This document shows positions 28,953 through 30,443 of a stretch of DNA of 30,443 nucleotides, piece by piece. The DNA comes from Gordonia sp. UBA5067. Its GTDB lineage: Bacteria > Actinomycetota > Actinomycetes > Mycobacteriales > Mycobacteriaceae. The first letter of the stretch is position 1. The number at the start of each line of letters is the position of its first letter. The DNA lies in assembly GCF_002414845.1 (NCBI RefSeq), contig NZ_DIAX01000050.1:1-30443 (forward strand), in the 5' to 3' direction. The notes below the pieces were generated by a model that was given only the letters and a program-made list of their open reading frames with translations, was not told where the DNA came from and made no database searches. The position numbers and the translations under genes are program-made.

Positions 28953-30419
28953 ATGGCATTGCGCCCGGACAATAGCTCTGACCTGCTGATCGATGGAAAG
29001 CTCGTCCCCGGATCGCGCGGTGCGTTCGACATCGTCAACCCGGCGACAGAGGCCGTCATCGGCCAGGCCGCCGATGCCGGCCCCGACGACCTCGATGCTG
29101 CGATCGAGGCCGCGCGCCGGGCATTCGACACCACCGACTGGTCGCGCGATCACACCTTCCGCGCCACCTGTCTCCGCCAGCTACGGGACGCCCTGCTCGC
29201 TCACGCCGACGAGTTCAAAGCCTTGGCCACCGAGGAGATCGGGGCGCCCAGCTTCCTCACCGGCGGCCCGCAGTTCCAGGGTCCGGCGGAGGACCTCGGC
29301 TACTTCGCCGACCTCGCCGAAAACTATGGGTGGACCAAAGACCTGGGCGAGGCCAAGCCGATGGGCATCCCGAATGTGCGCGAGGTCCGCTACGAAGGCG
29401 CCGGCGTCGTCGGCGCCATCACCCCGTGGAACTTCCCCCACCAGATCAACTTCGCCAAAATCGGCCCGGCATTGGCCGCCGGCTGCACCGTCGTGCTCAA
29501 GCCCGCACCCGACACCCCGTGGGCCGCAGCGCTGGTCGGCAAGGTCATCGCCGAGGAGACCGACTTCCCGCCCGGCGTCGTCAACATCGTGACGTCATCT
29601 GATCACGCACTCGGCGAGCAACTGGTCCGCGACCCCCGTGTCGACATCATTTCCTTCACCGGTTCCACCGCGACGGGCCGCAAGGTCATGGCCGCGGCGT
29701 CGGAAACCCTCACGAAGGTGTTTTTGGAACTCGGCGGCAAGTCGGCCTTCATCGTCCTCGACGACGCCGACCTCGCCGGCGCCTGCTCGATGGCCGCCTT
29801 CAGCGTCGTGACCCACGCCGGCCAGGGGTGTGCGATCACCACCCGGCTGCTGGTGCCGCGCGCCAAGCTCGACGAGGCGATCGCCGCCACCCGCGATGCG
29901 ATGGCCGGCCTGCGGGCGGACGATCCGTCGAAGCCGGGCACCATTTGTGGGCCGCTGATCTCAGCGGTGCAGCGCGACCGGGTCGAGGGGTACATCAAAC
30001 TGGCGGTCGACGAGGGCGGAACCATTGAATGCGGCGGCGGTCGCCCGGCAGGCAAAGATAAGGGCTTCTTCGTCGAGCCGACGCTCATCTCGGGGCTCGA
30101 CAACTCCGCGCGGGTCGCGCAGGAGGAGATCTTCGGCCCAGTGCTGGTGATCATCGCCCACGACGGCGACGACGACGCGATCCGCATCGCCAATGACTCC
30201 CCCTACGGACTGTCTGGGATGGTGTACGGCTCTGACGAGGACCGCATCAACCACGTCGTCAACAGTGTCCGGACCGGGACGATGGGCGTCAACGGCGGCA
30301 TCTGGTACGCCGCCGATGTCCCCTTCGGCGGCTACAAAGCCTCCGGGATCGGCCGCGAGATGGGCGTCGCCGGTTTCGAGGAGTACCTCGAGTCCAAGGC
30401 CGTCGCGCGCCCCGCCTAG
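28953..30419 (+). CDS. aldA: Aldehyde dehydrogenase (AldA/Rv0768-like)
   Basis: A 488-residue NAD(P)-dependent enzyme that oxidises an aldehyde to the acid. N160 (ITPWNFPHQ), FTGS at 235-238 in the cofactor site, general base E259 (LELGGKS) and catalytic C293 (AGQGCAITTRLLV) are all present, and the C-terminal ends PFGGYKASGIGREMGVAGFEEY. The ATG at 28953 follows an AAGGGAG site 5 nt upstream. It is divergent from the TetR and P450 operon, as aldA is from Rv0767c in M. tuberculosis, and shares their predicted operators. It probably oxidises an aldehyde made by P450 and SDR steps. Substrate unknown. Confidence 0.94.
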   Translation: MALRPDNSSDLLIDGKLVPGSRGAFDIVNPATEAVIGQAADAGPDDLDAAIEAARRAFDTTDWSRDHTFRATCLRQLRDALLAHADEFKALATEEIGAPSFLTGGPQFQGPAEDLGYFADLAENYGWTKDLGEAKPMGIPNVREVRYEGAGVVGAITPWNFPHQINFAKIGPALAAGCTVVLKPAPDTPWAAALVGKVIAEETDFPPGVVNIVTSSDHALGEQLVRDPRVDIISFTGSTATGRKVMAAASETLTKVFLELGGKSAFIVLDDADLAGACSMAAFSVVTHAGQGCAITTRLLVPRAKLDEAIAATRDAMAGLRADDPSKPGTICGPLISAVQRDRVEGYIKLAVDEGGTIECGGGRPAGKDKGFFVEPTLISGLDNSARVAQEEIFGPVLVIIAHDGDDDAIRIANDSPYGLSGMVYGSDEDRINHVVNSVRTGTMGVNGGIWYAADVPFGGYKASGIGREMGVAGFEEYLESKAVARPA

Positions 30420-30422
30420 CGC

Positions 30423-30434
30423 CGAGTGGGCACC
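30423..30434 (+). repeat. Single copy of the GAGTGGGCACC repeat at the window edge
   Basis: CGAGTGGGCACC begins 4 bp after the aldA stop codon. It is identical over 12 bp to the copies at 19126 and 19148. The window ends before it is clear whether more copies follow. Confidence 0.7.
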
Positions 30435-30443
30435 CCCACCCCG

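Overview
The window is about 30 kb of GC-rich chromosomal DNA from an actinobacterium of the order Mycobacteriales, most like Gordonia, Williamsia, Nocardia or Rhodococcus. I could not test the genus. The evidence is an S12 N-terminus of actinobacterial type, a mycobacterial-type CYP51/CYP123 cluster, a furA-katG pair, strong G/C preference at third codon positions, and several ATGA start/stop overlaps. I see no phage, insertion sequence, CRISPR array or tRNA.

Left third (1-9116): the 5' end of rpsL leaves the window, behind a long leader with a recognisable sigma-A-type promoter. Next come a deazaflavin-dependent nitroreductase-family gene and a divergent TetR gene sharing a 107-bp region with two related inverted-repeat operators. 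A small exported protein, exonuclease III (xthA), a GntR/FCD regulator and a divergent CynX/NimT-type MFS exporter follow. The furA-katG operon appears to start without a leader. A SAM methyltransferase closes the block, and a four-copy 21-bp tandem repeat lies in the convergent gap after it.

Middle (9127-19070): one minus-strand operon is read from 19070 down to 9127: TIGR03084-type protein, AtuA/DUF1446 protein, acyl-CoA dehydrogenase, acyl-CoA carboxylase carboxyltransferase, biotin carboxylase/carrier, second acyl-CoA dehydrogenase, enoyl-CoA hydratase-like protein, TetR. Most junctions overlap by 4 bp or are separated by about 10 nt. The order matches, from memory, M. tuberculosis Rv0976c-fadE13-accD2-accA2-fadE12-echA7, and it resembles the Pseudomonas atu terpene operon in composition. 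The inferred chemistry is dehydrogenation of a branched acyl-CoA, gamma-carboxylation of the enoyl-CoA, then hydration. The substrate is unknown.

Right third (19073-30443): a repeat cluster built on a GAGTGGGCACC core separates that operon from a thioesterase/uncharacterised gene pair. A decayed PadR regulator gene fills the next 570 bp. From 28856 down to 21763 runs a redox operon: TetR, CYP123-like P450, SDR, CYP51, 3Fe-4S ferredoxin, NTF2-like protein, a Cys/His-rich protein of unknown function, SDR. An aldehyde dehydrogenase is divergent from the TetR gene, and two related inverted repeats lie between them. The order matches M. tuberculosis Rv0762c-Rv0768 as I remember it. Further single copies of the GAGTGGGCACC repeat lie at 21745 and at the window's right edge.
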